Source of the DNA: Jiella endophytica
Lineage (GTDB): Bacteria > Pseudomonadota > Alphaproteobacteria > Rhizobiales > Rhizobiaceae
DNA length: 64,000 nt
Assembly: GCF_004519335.1 (NCBI RefSeq)
Contig: NZ_SOZD01000001.1
Span: 744,001 to 808,000 of the forward strand
Direction of reading: 5' to 3'
Shown here: one piece after another, positions 25,755-35,163 of the stretch
How the letters are laid out: each line of letters starts with the position of its first letter
How positions within the stretch are numbered: the stretch's first letter is position 1
Notes under the pieces: model-generated
Database searches by the model: none
What the model was told of the DNA's origin: nothing
The model's input: the letters and a program-made list of their open reading frames with translations, nothing else
Position numbers and translations under genes: made by a program

Positions 25755-27241
25755 TGAGCCTCGACCGCGACATCGCGAACTATCTCGAACGCGGCGAACT
25801 GCCGGACCTGCCGTCGCAGCATTTCATCGCCGGCGCCTGGGCGGCGCCCTCCTCCGGCGAACGGATGGAGAGCTTCGATGCCGGCCGCGCGGCGCCGTTC
25901 CACGCCTTCGCTGCCGGCGACGAAGCCGATGTCGACCGGGCGGTCGCGGCGGCGAACGCTGCCCAGCCGGGCTGGGGCCGAACGAAGCCCTCCGCCCGCG
26001 GCGCGATCCTTGCCGAGGCGGCCCGACTTCTGAGAGCGGAGAAGGAGCGCTTCGCCTTCGTCGAGAGCCTCGACAGCGGCAAGCCTCTGCAGGAAGCGCT
26101 CGGCGACGTTTCCGGCGCGGCACGGGCCTTGGAATATTACGGCGCCTGCGCCAACACCATCGAGGGTGCGACCTTCCCTCTCGGCCCCGATCATCTCGGC
26201 TATTCGGTGCCGGAACCGGTCGGCGTGACGGCCCATATCATTCCGTGGAACTATCCTCTCTCGACGGCGGCGAGAGGCATCGCACCGGCGCTGGCGGCGG
26301 GTTGCACGGTGGTCGCCAAGCCGGCAGAGACGACGCCGCTGACCATGCTGATGCTCGCGGAACTGCTGTCGCGGGCCGGCCTGCCGGACGGCGTCTGCAA
26401 CGCCGTGACCGGGACGGGACCTGCCGCCGGCGCGCCGCTCGTCGCCGACAGGCGGGTGCGCCACGTCACCTTCACCGGCTCGGTGCCGACCGGCATCGGC
26501 GTCATGGAGGCAGCGGCCCGCAACGTTGCGACCGTCGTTCTCGAACTCGGCGGCAAGTCGCCGCTGGTGGTCCTTGCCGACGCCGATCTCGATGCCGCGG
26601 CGAATGGCGCGATCGGTGCGATCTTCGAAAATGCCGGCCAGATCTGTTCGGCAGGCTCCCGGCTGATCGTCGAACGCGGCGCCCATGACGCCCTGCTCGA
26701 ACGGGTGATCGAAAGGGCCGCGGCCCTGAAGATGAGTCATGGCCTCACCCGGCCGACCCTCGGGCCGCTGAATTCGAAGGCCCATCTCGGCCGCGTCGCT
26801 GAAAAGGTCGAGGCCGCCAAGGCCCGCGGACTGGCTCCCGCAATCGGCGGCCGGGCCGCCACCGATCCGGAAACCGGCAAAGGGTGGTTCTTCGAGGCGA
26901 CGATCTTCGACGCGGTCCCCGAGACCGATCCTCTGGTCAAGGACGAGATCTTCGGCCCGGTGCTGACAGTGCAGCTGGCCGAGGACGAGGCCCATGCGCT
27001 CGCCCTTGCCAACGGCACCGACTACGCCCTTGTCGCCGGCGTCTACACCCGCGATTTCGGCGCGGCGCACCGCCTCGCCCGCGAGATCGACGCCGGACAG
27101 GTGTTCCTCAACGAGTATTTCGCCGGCGGCATCGAAGTGCCCTTCGGCGGCAACAGGCAATCCGGCTTCGGCCGCGAAAAGGGCATGGCGGCGCTGCGCA
27201 ACTATCTGCGCGTCAAGAGCGTCGCTGCGAGGATCGGCTAG
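25754..27241 (+). CDS. NAD(P)-dependent aldehyde dehydrogenase
   Basis: 495 residues; the ATG overlaps the previous stop (TGATG). Classic ALDH layout: IPWNYPLSTAARGIAPALAAG in the cofactor fold, FTGSVPTGIGVMEAA, the general base E264 in LELGGKSP, and nucleophile C298 in NAGQICSAGSR, 34 residues apart as in the family, then KDEIFGPVLTVQ. It oxidises an aldehyde to an acid. Closest in style to betaine-aldehyde/aminobutyraldehyde dehydrogenases, fitting a polyamine-like path with the flavoprotein next door, but specificity is inferred from context only. Confidence 0.92.
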   Translation: MSLDRDIANYLERGELPDLPSQHFIAGAWAAPSSGERMESFDAGRAAPFHAFAAGDEADVDRAVAAANAAQPGWGRTKPSARGAILAEAARLLRAEKERFAFVESLDSGKPLQEALGDVSGAARALEYYGACANTIEGATFPLGPDHLGYSVPEPVGVTAHIIPWNYPLSTAARGIAPALAAGCTVVAKPAETTPLTMLMLAELLSRAGLPDGVCNAVTGTGPAAGAPLVADRRVRHVTFTGSVPTGIGVMEAAARNVATVVLELGGKSPLVVLADADLDAAANGAIGAIFENAGQICSAGSRLIVERGAHDALLERVIERAAALKMSHGLTRPTLGPLNSKAHLGRVAEKVEAAKARGLAPAIGGRAATDPETGKGWFFEATIFDAVPETDPLVKDEIFGPVLTVQLAEDEAHALALANGTDYALVAGVYTRDFGAAHRLAREIDAGQVFLNEYFAGGIEVPFGGNRQSGFGREKGMAALRNYLRVKSVAARIG

Positions 27242-28513
27242 ATGCAGACTGCCGGCCCCCTCGCCACGCCCTATTGGTGGGACGCCTCGCCGCTCCGAGC
27301 GATCGAGCGCCCGGCATCGCTGCCGAAGCAGGTGGACGCCGTCGTCATCGGTTCCGGCTACACCGGCTGCCATGCTGCGCTGGTGCTGGCGCGGGCCGGC
27401 CGCAGCGTCCTGATGCTCGACAAAGGCCGCATCGGCGAAGGCTGCTCCACCCGCAATGGCGGGCAGATCAGCCATTCGATCAAGCCGGGTCTCGCCACCC
27501 TCACCCGCCGCCACGGCGCCGAGACGGCAGCAGCGATCCTCGCCGAGGGCGTCGCCTCGCGAGGCTTCGTCGAGCGCTTTGTCGACAACGAAGCGATCGC
27601 CTGCGATTTTCGCCCCTGCGGCCGGTTCCATGCCGCTGCGACGCCGCGCGCCTTCGAGGATCTGGCAAGGCTCGCCGACGGCGACCGCATCACCCTCGTC
27701 CCGCGCCATCGCCAGCGGGAGGAGCTCGGCACCGACGCCTATCACGGCGGCGCAGTGTTCCACGATCACGCCGCGCTCGATCCGGGGCGCTATCACGCCG
27801 GGCTCGTCGAGCGCCTGATCGGCGCCGGGGTGACCTTCGCGCCCCATACCGAGGCCCTGGCTCTGGAGGAGCGGCCGAACCGGGTGGCGGTCAAGACGCC
27901 GCACGGCGATGTCGCGGCGCGCGACGTGATGCTGGCGACCAACGGCTATTCCGGCAGGCTCTCGCCGTGGCATCGTGCCCGCATCCTGCCGGTCGGCAGC
28001 TACGTCATTGCGACCGAGGCGCTCGATCCGGCGCTCGTCTCGCCGCTGTTTCCGACCGGGCGCATCGCCTCCGACAGCCGCCGGGTGATCTACTACTATC
28101 GCCCCTCGCCGGACGGTCGGCGGGTGATCTTCGGCGGCCGGGTGAGCGCCGGCGAGACCGATCCGCAGAGCGCCGCACGACGGCTGCGATCGGTCATGGT
28201 CGGGCTGTTTCCCGAGCTTGCGGGCGCGAAGATCAGCCACTCCTGGATGGGTTATGTCGGCTACACCTTCGATGCCCTCGCCCATGCCGGGCAGCGCGGC
28301 CGCGTCCACCACGCCATGGGCTATTGCGGCTCCGGCGTCGGCATGGCCTCCTATCTCGGCCACAAGGCGGGGTTGCGGATCCTTGGCCGTCCGGAGGGCG
28401 AGACAGCCCTGTCGCGTCCCGACTTCCCGACCCGGCCGCTCTATCTCGGACGGCCATGGTTTCTTCCGGCTGCCGTCGAGACATACCGTCTGCTCGATCG
28501 GCTCGGCGTTTGA
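27242..28513 (+). CDS. FAD-dependent amine oxidoreductase (PuuB-like, DAO family)
   Basis: 423 residues starting directly after the aldehyde dehydrogenase stop. The N-terminus has YWWDASP as in gamma-glutamylputrescine oxidases, then the FAD motif DAVVIGSGYTGCHAALVLARAG and GCSTRNGGQI. Later segments ATNGYSG, PVGSYVIATEAL and GYCGSGVGMASYLGHKAG are typical of the family. It should oxidise an amine to an aldehyde with oxygen or another acceptor, and the adjacent ALDH would use the product. No glutamyl-polyamine synthetase (PuuA) is in the window, so a free amine or an imported conjugate may be the substrate. Confidence 0.87.
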   Translation: MQTAGPLATPYWWDASPLRAIERPASLPKQVDAVVIGSGYTGCHAALVLARAGRSVLMLDKGRIGEGCSTRNGGQISHSIKPGLATLTRRHGAETAAAILAEGVASRGFVERFVDNEAIACDFRPCGRFHAAATPRAFEDLARLADGDRITLVPRHRQREELGTDAYHGGAVFHDHAALDPGRYHAGLVERLIGAGVTFAPHTEALALEERPNRVAVKTPHGDVAARDVMLATNGYSGRLSPWHRARILPVGSYVIATEALDPALVSPLFPTGRIASDSRRVIYYYRPSPDGRRVIFGGRVSAGETDPQSAARRLRSVMVGLFPELAGAKISHSWMGYVGYTFDALAHAGQRGRVHHAMGYCGSGVGMASYLGHKAGLRILGRPEGETALSRPDFPTRPLYLGRPWFLPAAVETYRLLDRLGV

Positions 28514-28739
28514 CGGGCGGCGACGGCGATGGGCGTTGCATGCCGGAGCAAAGCGGCTGGTCGGAACATCCGATAGGCGGGCGCCCGGCGATCTGCCAAA
28601 GTCGGACCGGCATGCCGATTGGTTTGCCACAACGCAGAAAATGGCTCTTTGTGAAAGACCGTTTCGACGCTTCATTTTGCGGATTGGCCGAAAGCAAGGA
28701 CCTTCGGAAGAGAACTTCGTTCAACCTGGGAGACTGATC

Positions 28740-29813
28740 ATGGCATCGACGTTACGCGCATTACTTGCTGCATCGGCACTCGCCCTGACCATCGGCAGCG
28801 CCGAGGCGGAAACGCTGCGGCTGCTGACCTGGGGCGGCTACGCGCCCGAGGAACTGATCAAGAAGTTCGAGGCCGAAAACCCCGACATCGACGTCGAGGT
28901 GACGCTTTCCAACAACGAGGAGATGATCGCCAAGCTGCGCGCCACCGGCGGCACCGGCTACGATCTCGCCCAGCCGAGCCACGACCGGATCTTCGCCGCG
29001 CAGAAGGAATACCGGATCTACAAGCCGCTCGACCTGTCGAAGATCGACACCGACGCGATGACGCCGAACCTTCTCGAAGGCGTCAAGGCCAACACCACGA
29101 TCGACGGCGAGGTCTATGCCGTGCCGCATCAGTGGGGCACGTCCGGCGTCATGGCCAACATGAAGGAGACCTCCGGCGTCACCGGCTTCGGCGATCTGTG
29201 CGATCCGAAATACAAGGGCCGCACCTCGATGCGCCTTCGCCGCACGATCCTCCTCGGCACGGCCTTCTCGATGGGGATGAACCCGTTCGAGCTCTATGCC
29301 GACAAGGCCGCCTATCAGGACATGCTCGACAAGGTCACCAAGAAGCTGATCGACTGCAAGCCGATCGTGAAGACCTACTGGACGGGTGGCGACGATCTTT
29401 CGGCGCTGATGCTCTCCGGCGAGGTGGTGGTCGCCGAGACGTGGGATTCCACCGCCTACAAGATCTACAACGAGAACCCCGACATCGTCTTCGTGCCGCC
29501 GAAGACCGGCGCCCTCGCCTGGATCGACACCTTCGCCATCCCGCGCGGCGGCGAGGCGGACGATGCCGCCTACAAGTGGATCAACTTCGTCCTGAAGCCC
29601 GAGAACGTAAAGATCATGTCGGCATCGACCGGCGCGATCGCCGCCGTGCCGAACGGCATCGATCTCCTGCCCGAGGACAAGCAGAAGGCCGTGAAGGCCG
29701 CCTTCACCCAGGCCGATCTCGACAATCTGAAGTTCTTCGCGAACATCCCTCCGGGGCTGGAAGACATGGAAGGCATCGCGCTCGAGCGGATCAAGGCGGC
29801 GAGCTCGGAGTAA
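28740..29813 (+). CDS. Polyamine-type ABC transporter substrate-binding protein
   Basis: 357 residues with a cleavable signal peptide (LRALLAASALALTIGSAEA) and the PotD/PotF fold: LRLLTWGGYAPEELIKKFE, YDLAQPSHDRIFAAQK, VPHQWGTSGVMANM, VVVAETWDSTAYKIY. It is periplasmic and captures spermidine/putrescine-like or other compounds for the importer encoded next. A GGGAG site precedes ATG 28740. The aspartates that bind polyamines in PotD cannot be confirmed by eye, so the ligand may be another amine. A strong stem-loop follows the gene. Confidence 0.88.
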   Translation: MASTLRALLAASALALTIGSAEAETLRLLTWGGYAPEELIKKFEAENPDIDVEVTLSNNEEMIAKLRATGGTGYDLAQPSHDRIFAAQKEYRIYKPLDLSKIDTDAMTPNLLEGVKANTTIDGEVYAVPHQWGTSGVMANMKETSGVTGFGDLCDPKYKGRTSMRLRRTILLGTAFSMGMNPFELYADKAAYQDMLDKVTKKLIDCKPIVKTYWTGGDDLSALMLSGEVVVAETWDSTAYKIYNENPDIVFVPPKTGALAWIDTFAIPRGGEADDAAYKWINFVLKPENVKIMSASTGAIAAVPNGIDLLPEDKQKAVKAAFTQADLDNLKFFANIPPGLEDMEGIALERIKAASSE

Positions 29814-29845
29814 CCGCCGCCTCCGTCAGACCCGACGAGACAGTT

Positions 29846-29870
29846 GCCGGGGCGGCCCGCTCGCCCCGGC
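29846..29870 (+). other. Intercistronic stem-loop after the binding-protein gene
   Basis: GCCGGGGCG at 29846-29854 and CGCCCCGGC at 29862-29870 form a perfect 9-bp stem with a 7-nt loop between the binding-protein and ATPase genes. There is no T-run, so it more likely stabilises the upstream transcript or causes partial termination than ends the operon. Confidence 0.7.
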
Positions 29871-29899
29871 CGGATGCCCATCCATCACCGGAACCGCCC

Positions 29900-30970
29900 A
29901 TGTACGATCTGAGCTGCGACCGCGTCACCAAGGCCTTCGGCAAGTTCGTCGCCGTCGACGAGGTCTCGCTCGACATTCCGTCCGGCTCGTTCTTCTCCAT
30001 CCTCGGGCCGTCGGGCTGCGGCAAGACCACCCTGATGCGGATGATCGCCGGCTTCGAGACGCCGAGCGGCGGCGACATCAGGATCAAGGGCGAGAGCGTC
30101 CTTTCGCTGCCACCCAACAAGCGCAATGTGAAGATGGTGTTCCAGCACCTGGCGCTGTTCCCGATGATGAATGTCGGCGAGAACATCGCCTACGGCCTCA
30201 GATGCCGGGGCGACGCCAAGGCGGAGATCCCGGCGAAGGTCGCCCGAGTACTCGAGCGGGTCGGGCTGCCGGGGGTCGAGGAAAAGCAGATCGGCCAGCT
30301 CTCCGGCGGCCAGCGCCAGCGGATCGCGATCGCCCGCTGCATGGTTCTCGAGCCGGACGTCCTCCTCCTCGACGAACCGCTCGGCGCGCTCGACCTGAAG
30401 CTGCGCGAGCACATGAAGATCGAGCTGAAGCAGCTGCAGCACCAGTTCGAGACGACCTTTCTCTATATCACCCACGACCAGTCCGAGGCGCTGGTGATGT
30501 CCGACCGCGTGGCGGTGATGAATCGCGGCCGCTTCGAGCAGATTGGAACGCCCCGCGAGCTCTATGACGATCCGGTCTCGGGCTTCGTCGCAGGCTTTGT
30601 CGGCGACGCCAACTGCCTTGCCGGCAAGATCGCCGAGATCCGCGGCGGCGAAGTCCGGGTCGAACTCGACGGCGGTGGCGCGGTCGAGGCGCGCCGCGCC
30701 GACGACAGCGCGGTGGGCGATGCGGTCGAGGTGTTCGTGCGCCCCGAGGCGATGCGGATCGGCGAGACGGCAGAGGGAACGCGGATCGCCGGCACGGTCG
30801 ACAGCCTCCTCTTCAACGGCGCCAATTCCCGCATCCTCGTCAAGGCCGAGCGCGGCCAGCTCGTCGAGGTCGCCGATCCCGGCCAGAGCGGCGAACTCAC
30901 GCCGGGCGCGAGCGTTTCCGTCGGCTTTTCCCCGGCGCGGGCGCGGGCCTTCGCCCGGAGGACCGCCTGA
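29900..30970 (+). CDS. Polyamine-type ABC transporter ATP-binding protein
   Basis: 356 residues of the PotA type. Walker A is GPSGCGKTT, the Q-loop FQHLALFP, signature LSGGQRQRIAIAR, Walker B VLLLDEPLGALD and the H-loop YITHD. The C-terminal 110 residues form a TOBE regulatory domain (EVFVRPEAMRIGE; FNGANSRILVKAE). It powers the importer on the cytoplasmic face of the inner membrane. The stop overlaps the next ATG (TGATG). Confidence 0.93.
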   Translation: MYDLSCDRVTKAFGKFVAVDEVSLDIPSGSFFSILGPSGCGKTTLMRMIAGFETPSGGDIRIKGESVLSLPPNKRNVKMVFQHLALFPMMNVGENIAYGLRCRGDAKAEIPAKVARVLERVGLPGVEEKQIGQLSGGQRQRIAIARCMVLEPDVLLLDEPLGALDLKLREHMKIELKQLQHQFETTFLYITHDQSEALVMSDRVAVMNRGRFEQIGTPRELYDDPVSGFVAGFVGDANCLAGKIAEIRGGEVRVELDGGGAVEARRADDSAVGDAVEVFVRPEAMRIGETAEGTRIAGTVDSLLFNGANSRILVKAERGQLVEVADPGQSGELTPGASVSVGFSPARARAFARRTA

Positions 30971-31836
30971 TGGGGCGCGATGCCGGCAAGCTGTCGCTGA
31001 CCCTCCTGATGACGCCGTTCCTATTGTGGATCGGCCTTCTGATCATCCTGCCGCAGATCGGCATCGGCTACGTCTCGCTGCGCGAGAAGGTCAGCTACGA
31101 CGAGTTCCACTACGGCCTGAAGAACTACGTCGACTTCATCTCCGAGCCGGTCTACCGCAATACGCTGTTTCGCACCGCCTGGATGTCGATCGTGGTGACG
31201 GCGCTCGCCCTCGTCGTCGGCTTTCCGGTCGCCTATTACATCGCCAAGATCGCCCGGCAGAAGAGCCGCGCCGCGCTGTTCCTGATGTGCCTGATCCCGC
31301 TCTGGGTGTCGGACCTCGTGCGCGCCTATGGCTGGATCGTTCTGCTGCGCGAGACCGGCGTCGTCTCGCGGACGCTGGTCGCGCTGGGGATCATCGGCCA
31401 GCCGGTCGAGATGCTCTACAACGACGCGACGGTCGTCATGGGGCTGGTCTATACGGTCGTCCTGTTCATGATCGTGCCGCTCACCTCGACGCTGCAGGGG
31501 ATGGACGATGCCCTGCTGGAGGCAGGCTACAATCTCGGCGGCAGCCGCCTCACCGTGTTTCGCCGGATCATCGTGCCCTATGCGATGCCCGGCATCGTGT
31601 CAGGCTGCATCATCACCTTCATGCTGACGGCGGGCAGCTATCTGACGCCGGTGCTTCTCGGCGGCAAGAACTCCAGCTGGTTCACCGAGCAGATCTACAA
31701 CCAGTTCATCACCCGCTACAATTGGGAGGCCGGCGCGACCTTCGGCGTGACGCTGCTCGTCTTCACCTCCTTCGTCGTCTGGCTCGGGCTGAAGCTCACC
31801 GGCCAGAGTCTTGCGACCACCGTGGCGAAGGACTGA
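30970..31836 (+). CDS. Polyamine-type ABC transporter permease (PotB-like)
   Basis: 288 residues with six predicted membrane helices (first LTLLMTPFLLWIGLLIILPQ) and the EAA loop DDALLEAGYNLGGSRLTVFRRIIVP, which docks to the ATPase. It forms the inner-membrane channel with the next gene product. It overlaps the ATPase gene by 1 bp and is followed 4 bp later by the second permease. Confidence 0.92.
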   Translation: MGRDAGKLSLTLLMTPFLLWIGLLIILPQIGIGYVSLREKVSYDEFHYGLKNYVDFISEPVYRNTLFRTAWMSIVVTALALVVGFPVAYYIAKIARQKSRAALFLMCLIPLWVSDLVRAYGWIVLLRETGVVSRTLVALGIIGQPVEMLYNDATVVMGLVYTVVLFMIVPLTSTLQGMDDALLEAGYNLGGSRLTVFRRIIVPYAMPGIVSGCIITFMLTAGSYLTPVLLGGKNSSWFTEQIYNQFITRYNWEAGATFGVTLLVFTSFVVWLGLKLTGQSLATTVAKD

Positions 31837-31840
31837 GCCG

Positions 31841-32689
31841 ATGCAGAGCTCCACCGGCCTTCGCCTCGTCTACCGCGCCTATATGGTCGTCTTCTTCCTG
31901 TTCCTGGTGGCGCCGCTGGTTGCCGCCGGGGTGTTCGCCTTCAACGACTCGCTGTTTCCCTCGCTCCCCTGGAACGGCTTCACCCTCGACTGGTTCTTCT
32001 CGCCGGTCGAGCCGAAGCTCGGCCTGTTCCACGACGAGAGGCTGCTGCGGGGCCTCGAGAATTCGCTCTATATCGGCGTCATCGTCGCCGCCCTGTCGGT
32101 CGCCGCCGGCACCTGCAACGCCTTCCTGTTCGAGCGGCGGGCGTTCCCGTTAAAGGGCCTTGCCTACATTCTTCTGATCATCCCGCTGGTCATTCCGGGG
32201 GTCATTCTCGGCATCTCGATTCTCGTCCTCGCCTCGATGATCGCCAACTGGATCGACCTGAACTTCGGGCTGTTCATCACCTGGCTGCGGCCGGGCATCC
32301 CGCTGATCGTGCTCGGCCAGTTCTCCTTCCTGACGACGATCACCTCGCTGGTCATCGCCGCAAGGCTGCAGAAGTTCGACATGGCGCTGGAGGAGGCCGC
32401 GCTCAATCTCGGCGCCGGAAAGCTGCGCGTCCTTGCGACGGTCACCCTGCCCTTCCTCTATCCGGCGATGTTCTCGGCCTTCGTCGTCGCCTTTCTCGTC
32501 TCTTTCGAGAACTTCAACACGACGCTGATGCTGGTCGGCTCCGACGCGCCGCTGACCATCACCATGTACGACCGCATGGTGAAGGCCGGCTCGACGCCGG
32601 TGCTCAACGCGGTCTCGGTAGTGCTGATGCTCGGATCGGGGCTGCTGGCGCTCGCCTCGGTGCTGGTCCAGCGCGAACCGAAAGCCTGA
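31841..32689 (+). CDS. Polyamine-type ABC transporter permease (PotC-like)
   Basis: 282 residues, six membrane helices, and the EAA loop DMALEEAALNLGAGKLRVLATVTLP. It pairs with the PotB-like permease. As the last gene of the amine operon it is followed by a long inverted repeat and then the convergent fmdB gene. The PotD-PotA-PotB-PotC order here is binding protein, ATPase, two permeases. Confidence 0.92.
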   Translation: MQSSTGLRLVYRAYMVVFFLFLVAPLVAAGVFAFNDSLFPSLPWNGFTLDWFFSPVEPKLGLFHDERLLRGLENSLYIGVIVAALSVAAGTCNAFLFERRAFPLKGLAYILLIIPLVIPGVILGISILVLASMIANWIDLNFGLFITWLRPGIPLIVLGQFSFLTTITSLVIAARLQKFDMALEEAALNLGAGKLRVLATVTLPFLYPAMFSAFVVAFLVSFENFNTTLMLVGSDAPLTITMYDRMVKAGSTPVLNAVSVVLMLGSGLLALASVLVQREPKA

Positions 32690-32739
32690 CGCGGGCGCCT
32701 CGCCGCTCTCAACGCCGCGACGCGATCGAAGGCAAAACG

Positions 32740-32794
32740 CCGCGGGACAGGGAGAGGGCAGGCTTCTGTCGCCAGTTCCCTCCCCGCCCCGCGG
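32740..32794. terminator. Probable bidirectional terminator between convergent operons
   Basis: CCGCGG with a following purine-rich arm from 32740 pairs imperfectly with the pyrimidine-rich arm CCCTCCCCGCCCCGCGG ending at 32794. It lies between the convergent permease and fmdB genes. There is no clear T-run. Confidence 0.5.
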
Positions 32795-32823
32795 TTCTCT
32801 GGTTCTGCGCGGCAGACGATCGA

Positions 32824-33171
32824 TCAGTGACTGATCATCCAGGGCCGCTTGCCCGGAAAAGTCTTGGCGGCGCCGGCTGCCGCTGCGGCGGCGCCGGCCT
32901 TCGGTCGGGAGGGCGAGCAGCAGCCGCAGCCCGCCCCGTGCTTGCCGCCATGGCCTTGCGAGGCGAACTTCGGCGCGTTGGCGCTGCGCTCGTTGGTGGC
33001 GAAAGCCGAGCGCCGCCCGGCATCCATGGTCGAGAGCCACGGCGCGGTGAGGATCACCCGCCGGGCGCTCGTGCCGCATGCCGGGCAGTCGCAGGGCTCC
33101 GCAGCCTGCGCCATCGGGCGCAGGCTGGTGAAGGTGCCGCAATCCTTGCAGGCATAGTCGTAGAAGGGCAT
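32824..33171 (-). CDS. fmdB: FmdB-family zinc-ribbon protein
   Basis: 115 residues starting MPFYDYACKDCGTFTSLRPM, with the CxxC...CPxCG zinc ribbon of FmdB (cysteines of KDCG and DCPACG). The C-terminal half is low complexity with a GAGCGCCSPSRP cysteine cluster and an alanine-rich run. FmdB accompanies formamidase genes; it is a putative regulator or assembly factor without a proven role. It starts 4 bp after fmdA and ends the amide/urea operon. Confidence 0.85.
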   Translation of the reverse strand: MPFYDYACKDCGTFTSLRPMAQAAEPCDCPACGTSARRVILTAPWLSTMDAGRRSAFATNERSANAPKFASQGHGGKHGAGCGCCSPSRPKAGAAAAAAGAAKTFPGKRPWMISH

Positions 33172-33175
33172 CGGA

Positions 33176-34405
33176 TCAGACGTCCTCGGCGATCGGCATG
33201 TCGACGGAGCCGTCGAGGAACTTCGTCGGCCCGTCATTGCCCGGCATGATGTCGAATTCGAAGACGTCGGTCGGCAGCCACAGCGTCGCGCAGGCATTCG
33301 GCACGTCGACGACGCCCGAGATGTGCCCCTGGACCGGCGCGGTGCCGAGGATCGAATAGGCCTGGGCACCGGAATAGCCGAACTTCTTCAGATACTCGAT
33401 GGCGTTGAGGCAGGCCTGGCGATAGGCGACATGGACGTCGAGGAAATGCTGCTTGCCGGCCTCGTCGACCGAGATGCCCTCGAAGATCAGGAAGTCGTCG
33501 TATTTCGGGGCAATCGGCGACGGCTTGAAGATCGGGTTCTTGATCCCGTATTTCGCCATGCCGCCCTTCAGGAGCGACACCCGGATATGCAGCCAGCCGG
33601 CCATCTCGATGGCGCCGCAGAAGGTGATCTCGCCGTCGCCCTGGCTGAAATGCAGGTCGCCCATCGAAAGCCCGGCGCCGTCGACATAGACCGGGAAATA
33701 GACCTTCGAGCCGCGCGACAGATCCTTGATGTCGCAGTTGCCGCCATGTTCGCGCGGCGGCACGGTGCGCGCGCCCTCGAGCGCGGCCTTCTCCTTCGCC
33801 TCGCCCTTCAGCTTGCCCATATGGGCGGACTGGGTATTGGGCAGGGCCGCCAGCGTCGGCACGCGCTCGGGGTCGGTGTCGAACAGCGCCTTCTCACGGC
33901 TGTTCCAGGCATCGAGCATCTTGCGGTCGGGCAGGCAGCCGATGAGACCGGGATGGATCAGGCCGGCATAGCGCACGCCGGGCACGTGGCGGGACTTGGT
34001 AAACATGCCCTCGAAGTCCCAGATCGACTTCTGCGCCAGCGGGAAGTGCTGGTCGAGGAAGCCGCCGCCGTTCTTCAGCGAGAAGAAGCCGTTGAAGCCC
34101 CAAAGGCTGTCTTCGAAGGCGCCGATGTCGAGGATGTCGACCACCAGGAGATCGCCGGGCTCGGCGCCCTTCACCCCAATCGGGCCGGACAGGTAGTGCA
34201 CCTGCTCCAATTCGACGTCGCGGACGTCCTCGGCGCTGTCGTCGTTCTTGATCTGCCCGCCCGTCCAGTCGTGGGTCTCGACCTTGAAGTCGTCCCCGGG
34301 GTTGACCCAGCAGGCCATCGGAATGTCCGGATGCCAGCGATTGTGGACCATTTCGTTGGCGTGGGGCGACTGCGAGAGATCGACCTTGATCAGCGTATCG
34401 GTCAT
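33176..34405 (-). CDS. fmdA: Formamidase
   Basis: 409 residues, the full length of FmdA/AmdA formamidases. Visible are the start MTDTLIKVDLSQSPHANEMVHNRWHPDIPMACW, EPGDLLVVDILDIGAFEDS, the GGNCDIKDLSRGSKVYFPVYV core and the GDLHFSQGDGEITFCGAIEMAG metal/substrate segment. It hydrolyses formamide to formate and ammonium in the cytoplasm. A GGAG site precedes the ATG. It follows urtE by 57 bp, so imported amides would be used at once; the importer may carry formamide or urea. Confidence 0.95.
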   Translation of the reverse strand: MTDTLIKVDLSQSPHANEMVHNRWHPDIPMACWVNPGDDFKVETHDWTGGQIKNDDSAEDVRDVELEQVHYLSGPIGVKGAEPGDLLVVDILDIGAFEDSLWGFNGFFSLKNGGGFLDQHFPLAQKSIWDFEGMFTKSRHVPGVRYAGLIHPGLIGCLPDRKMLDAWNSREKALFDTDPERVPTLAALPNTQSAHMGKLKGEAKEKAALEGARTVPPREHGGNCDIKDLSRGSKVYFPVYVDGAGLSMGDLHFSQGDGEITFCGAIEMAGWLHIRVSLLKGGMAKYGIKNPIFKPSPIAPKYDDFLIFEGISVDEAGKQHFLDVHVAYRQACLNAIEYLKKFGYSGAQAYSILGTAPVQGHISGVVDVPNACATLWLPTDVFEFDIMPGNDGPTKFLDGSVDMPIAEDV

Positions 34406-34462
34406 GCCGTTTCACTCCTTCGGCTTTTTGGATCTGGCAGGGATGGTCGGGCCGAGGACGGC

Positions 34463-35152
34463 TCAGACCGACAGGAACTTGGCGACCTTCGCCTCGTCGA
34501 CGGCGGCGATCGGCTCGTCATGGACGAGGTCGCCGTTTTCGAGCACCAGCACCCGGTCGGCGATGTCGAGGGCGAAGGACAGGACCTGTTCGGAGACGAC
34601 GATGGACAGGCCCTTCTCGTCGCGGATCTTCTTCAGCGTCCGCGCCATGTCGCGGATGATCGATGGCTGGATGCCCTCGGTGGGCTCGTCGAGGAGCAGC
34701 ACCTTCGGCCGCGAGGCGAGCGCCCGGGCGACCGCCAGCTGCTGCTGCTGGCCGCCCGACAGGTTGCCGCCGCGGCGCTTCCTCATTTCGAGGAGCACCG
34801 GGAAGAGTTCGTAGATGTCGCCGGGCACGGACTTCTCGCCGGTGACGGTGAGCCCGGTCTCGATGTTCTCGCGCACCGTCATGGTCGAGAAGATCATCCG
34901 CCCTTGAGGCACGTAGCCGACACCGCCCTTGACCCGTTCGTGGCTCTTCGACCCGGTGAGATCGGCGCCGTCGACGGTGACCCGGCCGGATTTCGTCGGC
35001 ACCAGCCCCATCAGCGACTTCATCAGCGTGGTCTTGCCCATGCCGTTGCGGCCCATGATGGCGACGATCTCGCCCGGCGCGACGTTGAAGTTGAAGCCGT
35101 GCAGCACCTCGCTCGATCCATAGGCGACGTGGAGGCCGGAGACGTTGAGCAT
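34463..35152 (-). CDS. urtE: Urea/short-amide ABC transporter ATP-binding protein UrtE
   Basis: 229 residues of the LivF/UrtE type. Walker A is GRNGMGKTT, signature LSGGQQQQLAVARALA, Walker B VLLLDEPTEGIQPSII, and the H-loop contains a serine-glutamate VVSEQ instead of the usual histidine region, as in many UrtE proteins. With UrtD it drives the permease pair. In Methylophilus the equivalent fmdDEF genes transport short amides and urea; here either is possible. Confidence 0.9.
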   Translation of the reverse strand: MLNVSGLHVAYGSSEVLHGFNFNVAPGEIVAIMGRNGMGKTTLMKSLMGLVPTKSGRVTVDGADLTGSKSHERVKGGVGYVPQGRMIFSTMTVRENIETGLTVTGEKSVPGDIYELFPVLLEMRKRRGGNLSGGQQQQLAVARALASRPKVLLLDEPTEGIQPSIIRDMARTLKKIRDEKGLSIVVSEQVLSFALDIADRVLVLENGDLVHDEPIAAVDEAKVAKFLSV

Positions 35153-35163
35153 GGCGCTTGTCC

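Noticed and set aside
25727-28675. 982-codon minus-strand frame opposite the aldehyde dehydrogenase and flavoprotein genes
   Set aside because: Covers two genes with intact catalytic motifs on the plus strand; its translation has no family signature.
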